From UBA1715 sp045615765 (GTDB lineage Bacteria; Bacteroidota; Bacteroidia; Bacteroidales; UBA1715), in contig JAZLFM010000010.1 of NCBI GenBank assembly GCA_045615765.1, positions 1 to 64,000 on the forward strand: a stretch of 64,000 nt of DNA, read 5' to 3'. The notes under the pieces were generated by a model. The model was not told the DNA's origin. It did no database searches and worked only from the letters and a program-made list of their open reading frames with translations. Of this stretch, positions 52,307-60,309 are shown piece by piece (positions within the stretch are counted from its first letter, which is position 1; every line of letters starts with the position of its first letter). The translations under genes were made by a program, and so were the position numbers.

Positions 52307-53044
52307 ATGAAAAAGAGATTACCAACAAGCCATATTCTAAGACTATTCTTTTTAATCTTTTTACTTATTGGGAATATTACGTTTAATGCAGCCGCACAAC
52401 AGAAAAGACTCACAGAAAAAGAAAAACAAGAAAAAATCGATTCACTAATAAACAATTCCGATGTTATTGTAGAAGGAGCTTGTTATGAGTATGTAACACC
52501 CATAGTTATAGATAATAAACTATATAGTGTTACACTATTAAATATAAGTCATATTTATAAAGGAGAAAATTTACCCTCAAAAGTTTTCTTTATTAGAGAA
52601 GAATATAATTTTTGTTTATCAAACGAAAACACAACAATAATAAGAAAATATAAAGAGGGGACTTCTATAAAGCATCACTACATATCATATGGTGGAGGTA
52701 TTTTCTTTCTAAAAAAATGTTTCTCACCAATAGAATTATTTGATGCTACAAATAGTGATGCTGAAATAAGCCTAATTTTTCAAACAAATAAATCAATAAA
52801 ATTCTCACCTAATGAAAAATATGTATTTCAACCGACTGATGAATATGAATGGGGAATAGACCACGGTATAAACACAATAGGTTCAGAATATTATGGCCCC
52901 TATCAGAAAAAATTTAGCTGTAAAAAGGAATTACTAGAATTTTTACACAAATATGAAAATATAAAAATGCCAGATTACCTTGATGAATCTTATTTTCAGA
53001 ATAATACAACTATTACAGATTCCATTAAAAAAAATCATCATTAA
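52307..53044 (+). CDS. Exported protein, upstream part of tandem paralogue 2
   Basis: A 245-residue reading frame. The signal peptide and the first part of the mature protein (KEKQEKIDSLINNSDVIVEG) are nearly identical to the gene at 50307, while the rest is strongly diverged. It ends (SIKKNHH, stop) just after a run of eight A (53027-53034) at the same place as its paralogue, and the +1 frame again continues the homologous sequence. The sharp change from identity to divergence suggests gene conversion of the 5' part. Function unknown. Confidence 0.65.
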   Translation: MKKRLPTSHILRLFFLIFLLIGNITFNAAAQQKRLTEKEKQEKIDSLINNSDVIVEGACYEYVTPIVIDNKLYSVTLLNISHIYKGENLPSKVFFIREEYNFCLSNENTTIIRKYKEGTSIKHHYISYGGGIFFLKKCFSPIELFDATNSDAEISLIFQTNKSIKFSPNEKYVFQPTDEYEWGIDHGINTIGSEYYGPYQKKFSCKKELLEFLHKYENIKMPDYLDESYFQNNTTITDSIKKNHH

Positions 53045-53255
53045 AGAAGATATTGATAATTTTCATCATTGGCTAACAAGAGGGCAAAAATATCCTCAAA
53101 AACAAATATTAAAATCATTCGGTGTTGATACCGTTAATTGTACTTTATTTGCAGACTACCAAAGACTAGAATACAATAATCAAAAATACTATTACAAATT
53201 CGATTTATTTGTAAAATATGAGAGTAACGATATTAATGGAATAGAAAATTACTAA
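53031..53255 (+). pseudogene. Downstream part of tandem paralogue 2, in the +1 frame, truncated
   Basis: Continues from the A8 run as KIIIKEDIDNFHHWL and includes NCTLFADYQRLEYNNQKYYY, which matches NCELSADYQHLEFEDSSFFY of paralogue 1. It stops after about 75 codons, so the rest of the long protein is lost in this copy. Confidence 0.6.
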
Positions 53256-53359
53256 ATGGTGATATTATAACCGAAAAAATTATATTAGAATAATTTATTA
53301 TGTTTAAATTCTTACAAGGTTTTTAAACAAATTATATTTTTACATAAAAATTCAATCAA

Positions 53360-53938
53360 ATGGAAACATTATTTAGAATATTAGAAATCACGATTCCGTC
53401 TGTCATAGTCTTTCTTGTATCATATTGTATGATAAAACGCTTATTTGAAGCACAAGAAAAGAAACAACAGGAAAATTCCAACAGCCTTATTGAAGCATTT
53501 CTAAAAAACGAGGAGCAGAAAAGAAATACTATGCAAAAAGCGGAAACGCAGAAAATCAGCTTACCACTTCGCATACAAGCATACGAGCGATTGGTGCTTC
53601 TTTTGGAACGAATCAGCCCAGAATCTTTACTACTAAGAGTGCAAACCCCACAAATGACTGCGGCTCAACTACATCAAGAACTACTCATAACAATCCGTGC
53701 AGAATTTGAACACAATCTATCCCAACAGATATATGTTTCCCAACAAGCATGGGTTGCTGTAAAATTAGCAAAAGACAGTTTGGTAAAAACTATCAATGAG
53801 TCTGCAGGAAAAATCGCGGCCGTTGCTCCTGCCACTGCTTTAAGCGAAGAAATTATTAAAGAATTCATGGCACAACAAGCAAACCCTATCGCTATAGCCT
53901 TAGGTGTTTTAAAGCAAGATGCTGAAAACTATATGTAA
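53360..53938 (+). CDS. Conserved membrane-anchored protein of unknown function
   Basis: A 192-residue protein with one N-terminal membrane helix (about 8-26), a charged helical stretch (32-70) and a helical domain containing LRIQAYERLVLLLERISPESLLLR and FEHNLSQQIYVS. This pattern is familiar from Bacteroidota proteins of unknown function. It precedes mfd by two bases, so the two are read together. Confidence 0.72.
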   Translation: METLFRILEITIPSVIVFLVSYCMIKRLFEAQEKKQQENSNSLIEAFLKNEEQKRNTMQKAETQKISLPLRIQAYERLVLLLERISPESLLLRVQTPQMTAAQLHQELLITIRAEFEHNLSQQIYVSQQAWVAVKLAKDSLVKTINESAGKIAAVAPATALSEEIIKEFMAQQANPIAIALGVLKQDAENYM

Positions 53939-53940
53939 CC

Positions 53941-56900
53941 GTGAACTTCTCTGATTTCTCACAATTATTTCTTAAACACCCCCATTATAGAAAACTACAG
54001 GGTGATCTTAGTGCGAACGCAAACTACAAAGGTTTGCTACGTGGAATAAATGGTTCTGAACCATATTTTTTCATAGCACAACTTTTCAACGCACTACAAA
54101 ACGACATGGTCGTTATCATGCCTACTGCCGACGATGCCTCCGACGCTTTAGATGACTTAACAAGTTTATTGGGTGCAAAATATTCGTTGCTGTTTCCTTC
54201 ATCATACAAACGATCTATACAATACGATCAAATCGACAAATCAAACATGCTTCTACGAACAGAAGCAATGAAGGAATTGACTCAAAATGACTTTCCACAG
54301 ATTGTAGTAACATATCCAGAAGCCATACTTGAACAAGTCATTTCTCAAAAAGAATTCAAACGAAAAATCCATGTCCTTCACGTTGGTGATAAAGTCGATA
54401 CTGAATTTATAAACGATTTATTGTATGACTTTGGGTTTGAACGTGTTGATTTTGTTACCATTCCGGGCCAGTTTTCGGTACGAGGTAGTATTATAGATAT
54501 TTTCAGTTTTTCTAACGACCTACCCTATCGTGTCGATTTCTTTGGTGATGAAATTGAGAGCATACGAACCTTTAATGTTGACGACCAACTTTCTGTGGAA
54601 AAAGTGCAAGAATTCAACATCATACCTGATGTACAAAATTCCACAGAGAAACAAGTTTATATTCCGATTTTCGAATATCTGGATAAACCTATCATATTTA
54701 GCAAAGGGTGTAAATTAGATTTAGAAAAAATTGCTCACCTAAAAGAGCAAGCACTTAAAGCATATAAATCCGACGAAAAGAAAAGTAAAGAACTCACTCA
54801 AACTTTACTTGAAACTGATATTCTTAAAGATTTCTTCGAAAAAAATCGTGTATGCGAATTAGCCCAAAATTCTTCTTATGAATTTTTCACTCTATTCGAT
54901 TTTCATACACAACCACATCCCAAAGTCAACAAAAACTTTGATTTCTTTGGAAAACAATTAGTTGAAAATCAAAACAATAACTACACCAATTATTTTGTAA
55001 CCCAAATACAAACACAGTACGATAGAATTGTTGAAATTTTTGACGAAATAAATCCACAAGTTCACTTAGAACCTATTATAACTTCGTTGTCACAAGGATT
55101 TATCGACGACGACCTTCGTATATGCTGCCATACCGACCACGAAGTGTTTAATCGATACCATGCACACAAACGCCAAAAGAAGATTGTATCATCGGAGAGT
55201 TTATCAGTTCAAGATTTAAAAGAACTAAACCCTGGCGATTTTGTAGTGCATATAGATTTCGGTATTGGTCGTTATGCAGGTTTGGAGCGCATTGTCAACA
55301 ATGGAAAAGTACAAGAAGCTGTAAAACTTGTGTATCGCGACAACGATTTAGTTTTCGTGAACATAAATGGTCTTCATAAAATATCGAAATACAAAGGGAA
55401 AGACGGTGTTGCTCCTTCTCTTCACAAACTAGGTTCTGCTGTATGGCAAAACACAAAACAAAAAACTAAGAAGAAGGTAAAAGATATTGCTAAAGAGTTA
55501 ATTGCTCTCTATGCAGAACGACGAGCTCAAAGCGGATTCCGTTTTTCGCAAGATTCGTATTTACAACATGAACTGGAAGCTTCATTCTTCTACGAAGACA
55601 CTCCAGACCAAGCTGCTGCAAACGAAAAAGTTAAAGCAGCAATGGAAGAGCCATATCCTATGGATATGCTTGTATGTGGCGATGTTGGTTTCGGTAAAAC
55701 AGAAATCGCGATTCGTGCCGCTTTTAAAGCTGTTGCCGACGGGAAACAAGTTGCCGTACTCGTACCGACAACCATTCTGGCATTACAACATTATAAAACA
55801 TTTTCGAGCCGTCTAAAAAACTTTCCATGCAAAGTCGATTACATTTGTCGATTGCGTACAAACAAACAACAAAAGGAATCTCTCGCGAATTTAGCAGAAG
55901 GGAAAACCGATATCATAATTGGGACTCATCGATTAGTTGGGAAAGATGTACAATTCAAAGATTTAGGTTTCCTTATAATCGACGAGGAACAAAAATTTGG
56001 TGTGAGTATTAAAGAAAAACTTAAGCAAATCAAAGTAAACATCGATACGCTTACGCTTACTGCCACTCCTATTCCACGGACATTGCAATTTTCGTTATTG
56101 GGAGCAAGAGATTTGGCAATAATCAATACCCCACCACCAAACCGCCATCCTATTATTACTGAGCTACATACCTATAGTGACGATTTGCTTAAAGAAGCGA
56201 TTATGTACGAAGTAGAACGTGGCGGACAAGTGTTTGTAATAAACAACCGTGTTTCAAACATATACGAAGTCGAAGCACATATCCGCACTCTTTGTCCGAA
56301 AGTAAAAACAGTTGTCGGACACGGACAAATGGAAGGACCGCAGTTAGAACAGATTATGCTCGACTTCATAAACCACGAATACGATGTGTTGGTTGCGACT
56401 ACTATTATTGAGGCAGGATTGGACATTCCAAACGCAAATACTATGATTGTGAATGATGCACATCATTTTGGTTTAAGTGATCTACATCAGCTACGAGGAC
56501 GCGTTGGCCGTTCTAATAAAAAAGCATACTGTTACTTAATGGCGCCACCACTGAGTGTTCTTCCAGACGATGCACGCCGACGCCTTCAAGCAATAGAGGA
56601 TTTTTCCGGTTTGGGAAGTGGATTCAATATTGCAATGCAAGATCTTGATATACGCGGAGCCGGAAACCTTTTAGGAGCTGAACAAAGTGGTTTTATCTCA
56701 GATATCGGGTATGAAACATATCAAAAAATTCTTGATGAAGCCTTATTGGAATTAAAAGAAAATGAATTCAGAGACCTATTTGCTGGTGACGAAGCCGAAA
56801 GACAACGAGCAGCCGAACAAATGGAGTCAATGAAATTCGTATCCGACTGTCATATAGATACCGATTTAGGTATTCTGTTCCCGGACGATTACATAGAAAG

Positions 56901-57294
56901 TTCAAGTGAACGAGTAAAATTGTACAGAGAATTAGATAGCATTACCAATGAAGAAGCACTAGTCGCATTCGAGAAACGATTGATAGACAGATTTGGAGAA
57001 ATACCACAAGTTAGCATAGACTTACTTAACATTGTACGACTACGATGGATAGCTATTGATCGCGGTATAGAGAAAATTACTTTGAAAAATAAAGTGATGA
57101 TAAACTATTTTATCACCAATCAAAATTCATTGTATTATCAATCTGCAATTTTCACTAATGTACTTTCGTTTGTACAGCAAAATCCACGATCATGTACATT
57201 TAAAGAAAGCAATGGTAAACTAACTTTAACATTCCAAAATATACAAACAATACAAGACGCAATGAATATTCTATTGATGATACCTATCAAATGA
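53941..57294 (+). CDS. mfd: Transcription-repair coupling factor
   Basis: A 1117-residue Mfd, with GTG as start two bases after the previous stop. The UvrB-like N-terminal part (1-400) is followed by the RNA-polymerase-interacting domain (LNPGDFVVHIDFGIGRYAGLE), then the RecG-like motor with CGDVGFGKTEIAIRAAF, LIIDEEQKFGV, TLTATPIPRTL and QLRGRVGRSNKKAYCY, and the C-terminal autoinhibitory domain. It removes stalled RNA polymerase from damaged DNA and recruits UvrA. Confidence 0.96.
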   Translation: MNFSDFSQLFLKHPHYRKLQGDLSANANYKGLLRGINGSEPYFFIAQLFNALQNDMVVIMPTADDASDALDDLTSLLGAKYSLLFPSSYKRSIQYDQIDKSNMLLRTEAMKELTQNDFPQIVVTYPEAILEQVISQKEFKRKIHVLHVGDKVDTEFINDLLYDFGFERVDFVTIPGQFSVRGSIIDIFSFSNDLPYRVDFFGDEIESIRTFNVDDQLSVEKVQEFNIIPDVQNSTEKQVYIPIFEYLDKPIIFSKGCKLDLEKIAHLKEQALKAYKSDEKKSKELTQTLLETDILKDFFEKNRVCELAQNSSYEFFTLFDFHTQPHPKVNKNFDFFGKQLVENQNNNYTNYFVTQIQTQYDRIVEIFDEINPQVHLEPIITSLSQGFIDDDLRICCHTDHEVFNRYHAHKRQKKIVSSESLSVQDLKELNPGDFVVHIDFGIGRYAGLERIVNNGKVQEAVKLVYRDNDLVFVNINGLHKISKYKGKDGVAPSLHKLGSAVWQNTKQKTKKKVKDIAKELIALYAERRAQSGFRFSQDSYLQHELEASFFYEDTPDQAAANEKVKAAMEEPYPMDMLVCGDVGFGKTEIAIRAAFKAVADGKQVAVLVPTTILALQHYKTFSSRLKNFPCKVDYICRLRTNKQQKESLANLAEGKTDIIIGTHRLVGKDVQFKDLGFLIIDEEQKFGVSIKEKLKQIKVNIDTLTLTATPIPRTLQFSLLGARDLAIINTPPPNRHPIITELHTYSDDLLKEAIMYEVERGGQVFVINNRVSNIYEVEAHIRTLCPKVKTVVGHGQMEGPQLEQIMLDFINHEYDVLVATTIIEAGLDIPNANTMIVNDAHHFGLSDLHQLRGRVGRSNKKAYCYLMAPPLSVLPDDARRRLQAIEDFSGLGSGFNIAMQDLDIRGAGNLLGAEQSGFISDIGYETYQKILDEALLELKENEFRDLFAGDEAERQRAAEQMESMKFVSDCHIDTDLGILFPDDYIESSSERVKLYRELDSITNEEALVAFEKRLIDRFGEIPQVSIDLLNIVRLRWIAIDRGIEKITLKNKVMINYFITNQNSLYYQSAIFTNVLSFVQQNPRSCTFKESNGKLTLTFQNIQTIQDAMNILLMIPIK

Positions 57295-57329
57295 TGGATT
57301 TTTATCGTGGAACATTGAGCGTTATAAAC

Positions 57330-57337
57330 TATCTTTG
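57330..57337 (+). promoter_or_regulatory. Promoter -7 box for tgt
   Basis: TATCTTTG matches TAnnTTTG, 14 bases before the tgt start codon. Confidence 0.4.
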
Positions 57338-57351
57338 TAGAAAATTTTTGT

Positions 57352-58482
57352 ATGCAATTCACGTTAGAACATACTGATGCAGCTACAGATGCTCGTGCAG
57401 GAAGAATTATGACCGACCACGGTGAAATTCTTACTCCGATTTTTATGCCTGTAGGAACACTCGGCTCCGTAAAAGGTGTACACGCAACAGAACTAAAAGA
57501 CGAAGTCAAAGCACAAATAATTCTAGGAAACACCTATCATCTCTATCTTCGTCCTGGATTGCAAACATTGAGAGAAGCCGGCGGATTACATAAATTCAAT
57601 AGTTGGGACAAACCTATACTTACCGACAGCGGTGGATTTCAGGTTTTTTCTCTTGCCGACAATAGAAAACTTACCGAGGAAGGCGCAAAATTCAAATCAC
57701 ATATAGATGGTTCCAAACATTTATTTACGCCAGAAAATGTTGTCGATACTCAACGAATAATCGGCGCAGATATAATTATGGCATTAGATGAATGTACGCC
57801 AGGAACCGCTGATTATAATTATGCAAAAAAATCGTTGGATTTAACCCATCGTTGGCTTGACAGAGGCATCAAACACTTCGATGAGACTGAACCATTGTAT
57901 GGATATAGTCAAACATTCTTCCCTATCGTGCAAGGATGTACATACAAAGACTTACGCGCGCAGTCTGCAGAATTCGTTGCTTCAAAAGAACGTGAAGGGA
58001 ACGCCATTGGCGGGCTTGCTGTGGGCGAACCAGAAGAAGTTATGTACGAGATGATAGAGGTTGTAAATGCAATCTTACCGAAAGACAAACCTCGCTATCT
58101 TATGGGCGTTGGTACTCCTATCAATATTTTGGAGGCAATTTCTCGCGGTGTGGATATGTTCGACTGCGTAATGCCAACCCGAAACGGAAGGAACGGCATG
58201 CTTTTCACCTGGGACGGGATCATTAACATTAAAAATAAGAAATGGGAGAATGATTTCTCTGCAATAGAAACTAATGGTGCTACATTTGTGGACACAACCT
58301 ATTCAAAAGCATATCTCCATCATCTTATTAAATGCGGAGAAATGCTAGGTGCACAAATCGCAAGCATACACAATCTTGGATTCTACCTTGCATTAGTCAC
58401 AGAAGCGCGCAAGCAAATCATAAACGGAACGTTCCGTGAGTGGAAACAAAAAATGGTTATCCAACTTGCACAAAGAATATGA
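57352..58482 (+). CDS. tgt: tRNA-guanine transglycosylase
   Basis: A 376-residue enzyme that exchanges guanine 34 of GUN-anticodon tRNAs for preQ1. It has TDHGEILTPIFMPVGT, LTDSGGFQVFSL with the catalytic Asp, MALDECTP, GGLAVGEP and the second Asp in FDCVMPTRNGRNG. The zinc-binding cysteine pattern of bacterial Tgt (CxCxxC) near the end is not visible; the region reads YSKAYLHHLIKCGEMLG. This may be the reduced Bacteroidota form. Its last codon overlaps the next start (ATGA). Confidence 0.93.
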   Translation: MQFTLEHTDAATDARAGRIMTDHGEILTPIFMPVGTLGSVKGVHATELKDEVKAQIILGNTYHLYLRPGLQTLREAGGLHKFNSWDKPILTDSGGFQVFSLADNRKLTEEGAKFKSHIDGSKHLFTPENVVDTQRIIGADIIMALDECTPGTADYNYAKKSLDLTHRWLDRGIKHFDETEPLYGYSQTFFPIVQGCTYKDLRAQSAEFVASKEREGNAIGGLAVGEPEEVMYEMIEVVNAILPKDKPRYLMGVGTPINILEAISRGVDMFDCVMPTRNGRNGMLFTWDGIINIKNKKWENDFSAIETNGATFVDTTYSKAYLHHLIKCGEMLGAQIASIHNLGFYLALVTEARKQIINGTFREWKQKMVIQLAQRI

Positions 58483-59561
58483 TAAAAAAACTTGATTGGT
58501 ATATTATAAAGAAGTTTTTGGGAACATTCTTGCTCTCAATGGTACTAATCATGTCTATCGCTATCATATTCGACATTCAAGAGAAATATGATGATTTCAT
58601 AGCGAACAAAGCACCGCTAAAAGCAATTATCTTCGACTATTATGTAAACTTTATTCCATATTACGCGAACTTATTTGCTTCGATGTTCGTATTTATTTCT
58701 GTCATATTTTTCACATCAAAAATGGCAGCAAACAGCGAAATCATCGCCATTCACGCAGGAGGAATTAGTTTCCACAGATTCCTGGTTCCATATATGGTGA
58801 CAGCTACTCTCATTGCCATAATATCGGGAACTCTTATTCTCTACATAATACCCGAAGCAAACAAAACTCGTCTCGATTTCGAAGACAGATATGTAAGAAA
58901 CAAATATCAGAACTGGGAAAAAAACATACATAGACAAGTTCGTCCAGGTTTGTTCATTTATATGGAGAGTTACAATGTTGATTCAGAGAATGCGTTCCGT
59001 TTTTCTATAGAGAAATACGAGAACGGCAAACTTAAATCAAAAATGACAAGTGACTACGCTCGTTGGGATTCAACGAAATCACAATGGACGGTATATAACT
59101 ACTTTATACGCGAAATCAACCCTGACAATACAGAAACGCACAAAACAGGAGCGCGCCTCGACACGGCTTGTTACCTCGAGGCAAAGGATTTAAAGATGCG
59201 AGATTCGTATGTGGAAAAAATGAATATCGTAGAATTAAACGAATTTATTGAAAATCAGAAACTACAAGGTACCGACAATATAGAAAAATTGATGATAGAG
59301 AAGTACCAACGATGGTCACTACCATTCTCTACATTCATTCTCACATTAATGGGCGTATGCCTATCCAACAAGAAAAAACGAGGCGGAACTGTCATCAACA
59401 TTGTTGTGGGAACAGCACTTTGTTTTACTTACATCTTATTAATGCAAGTAAGCACCACCTTTACCCTAAATCTTGGCTTTAGTCCACTAGTATCGGTATG
59501 GCTTCCGAACGTGTTATATGGAATACTTTGCTTCTTCTTATATAGAAAAGCAACGATATAA
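58479..59561 (+). CDS. LptF/LptG-type permease
   Basis: A 360-residue membrane protein of the YjgP/YjgQ family, part of the ABC machine that takes lipopolysaccharide from the inner membrane to the periplasmic bridge. It has three N-terminal and three C-terminal helices around a periplasmic beta domain; KKLDWYIIKKFLGTFLLSM and EIIAIHAGGISFHRFLVP are the usual N-terminal signatures. The ATG at 58479 overlaps the tgt stop by 4 bases. Whether it is LptF or LptG cannot be told. Confidence 0.88.
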   Translation: MIKKLDWYIIKKFLGTFLLSMVLIMSIAIIFDIQEKYDDFIANKAPLKAIIFDYYVNFIPYYANLFASMFVFISVIFFTSKMAANSEIIAIHAGGISFHRFLVPYMVTATLIAIISGTLILYIIPEANKTRLDFEDRYVRNKYQNWEKNIHRQVRPGLFIYMESYNVDSENAFRFSIEKYENGKLKSKMTSDYARWDSTKSQWTVYNYFIREINPDNTETHKTGARLDTACYLEAKDLKMRDSYVEKMNIVELNEFIENQKLQGTDNIEKLMIEKYQRWSLPFSTFILTLMGVCLSNKKKRGGTVINIVVGTALCFTYILLMQVSTTFTLNLGFSPLVSVWLPNVLYGILCFFLYRKATI

Positions 59562-59610
59562 AACCAATACTATTTTCCTTTCTGCGGTTTTCTGACTCAA
59601 GGATATTTAC

Positions 59611-59618
59611 TATATTTG
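59611..59618 (+). promoter_or_regulatory. Promoter -7 box for the orphan nuclease-like gene
   Basis: TATATTTG matches TAnnTTTG, 20 bases before the ATG at 59639. With a start of transcription about 7 bases on, the leader would be very short. Confidence 0.4.
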
Positions 59619-59638
59619 TATGAATCATTAAGCCGCTT

Positions 59639-60106
59639 ATGCATATTTATAGTTCGTTCTACAATTATTGTAGATATTGTATTTTCTATTGGAGGAAATA
59701 CGGTTTTGTATTTCATAATGGAGGATTTCTTGTAACACAACGAAAACGAATTCGAGAATCTCGGAAGAGTCGAAACGAGAAAGAAAAATATAAAAAAGAA
59801 CACCACATGTGTGAAATATTGAAGAGACATGGATTTCGTGTTGAGCACCTATCAGACAATAAAAAAGAAGGAAGTTATGATATCACATTGAACGGAATCC
59901 CTGCTGATCTAAAAAGAATGACAGGTTCATCAAACATTGTAAAAAACGCCACTTATGCAATACATAAACAAAATGCTCAACTAATTATATTTCAATTTGA
60001 CAAATGGGATGAAAGTTTTCGAGAAAAAATAGGAATTTTAAAACAAAGACATATTCAAGGATATTACTTTTTAACATCAAATCCTCAAAGAATACATCGT
60101 TTCTAA
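59639..60106 (+). CDS. Orphan nuclease-like protein resembling CdiA-type toxin tips
   Basis: A 155-residue basic protein. From about residue 50, the pattern HHMCEILKRHGFRVEHLSD, then GSYDITLNGIPADLKRM and TYAIHKQNAQLIIFQFD resembles the restriction-like (D...D/ExK) nuclease domain at the C-terminal tips of CdiA-type toxins and related MuF-linked nucleases. No toxin carrier, secretion signal or immunity gene is beside it. The first 35 residues are odd, so the true start may lie further in. Moderate confidence in the domain, low in the role. Confidence 0.55.
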   Translation: MHIYSSFYNYCRYCIFYWRKYGFVFHNGGFLVTQRKRIRESRKSRNEKEKYKKEHHMCEILKRHGFRVEHLSDNKKEGSYDITLNGIPADLKRMTGSSNIVKNATYAIHKQNAQLIIFQFDKWDESFREKIGILKQRHIQGYYFLTSNPQRIHRF

Positions 60107-60149
60107 AAAAACATCCCTCAAATAGTTTCCTAATTGAGGGGGAATGCGT

Positions 60150-60180
60150 GCGGGATACTTTCGTATCACCGCCCTTTTTT
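60150..60180 (+). terminator. Terminator after the nuclease-like gene
   Basis: GCGGGATAC-tttc-GTATC-a-CCGC (9 bp with one bulged A) followed by CCTTTTTT. A second stem, CCCTCAA/TTGAGGG at 60115-60140, lies just before it. Confidence 0.75.
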
Positions 60181-60309
60181 ACTACCCAAAACCATTTACA
60201 TGATTTGAGAGAACTATTCGAAGCATTACGCCTCGACAATTTCTTTATCTAAATTTCACAATACAAAAATATACTTTTTCTATCATTTGTCAATAGTAAT
60301 CTAAAGTTT

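Noticed and set aside
60107..60309. A small gene between the nuclease-like gene and relA
   Set aside because: Only hairpins and a terminator are seen; no supported reading frame.
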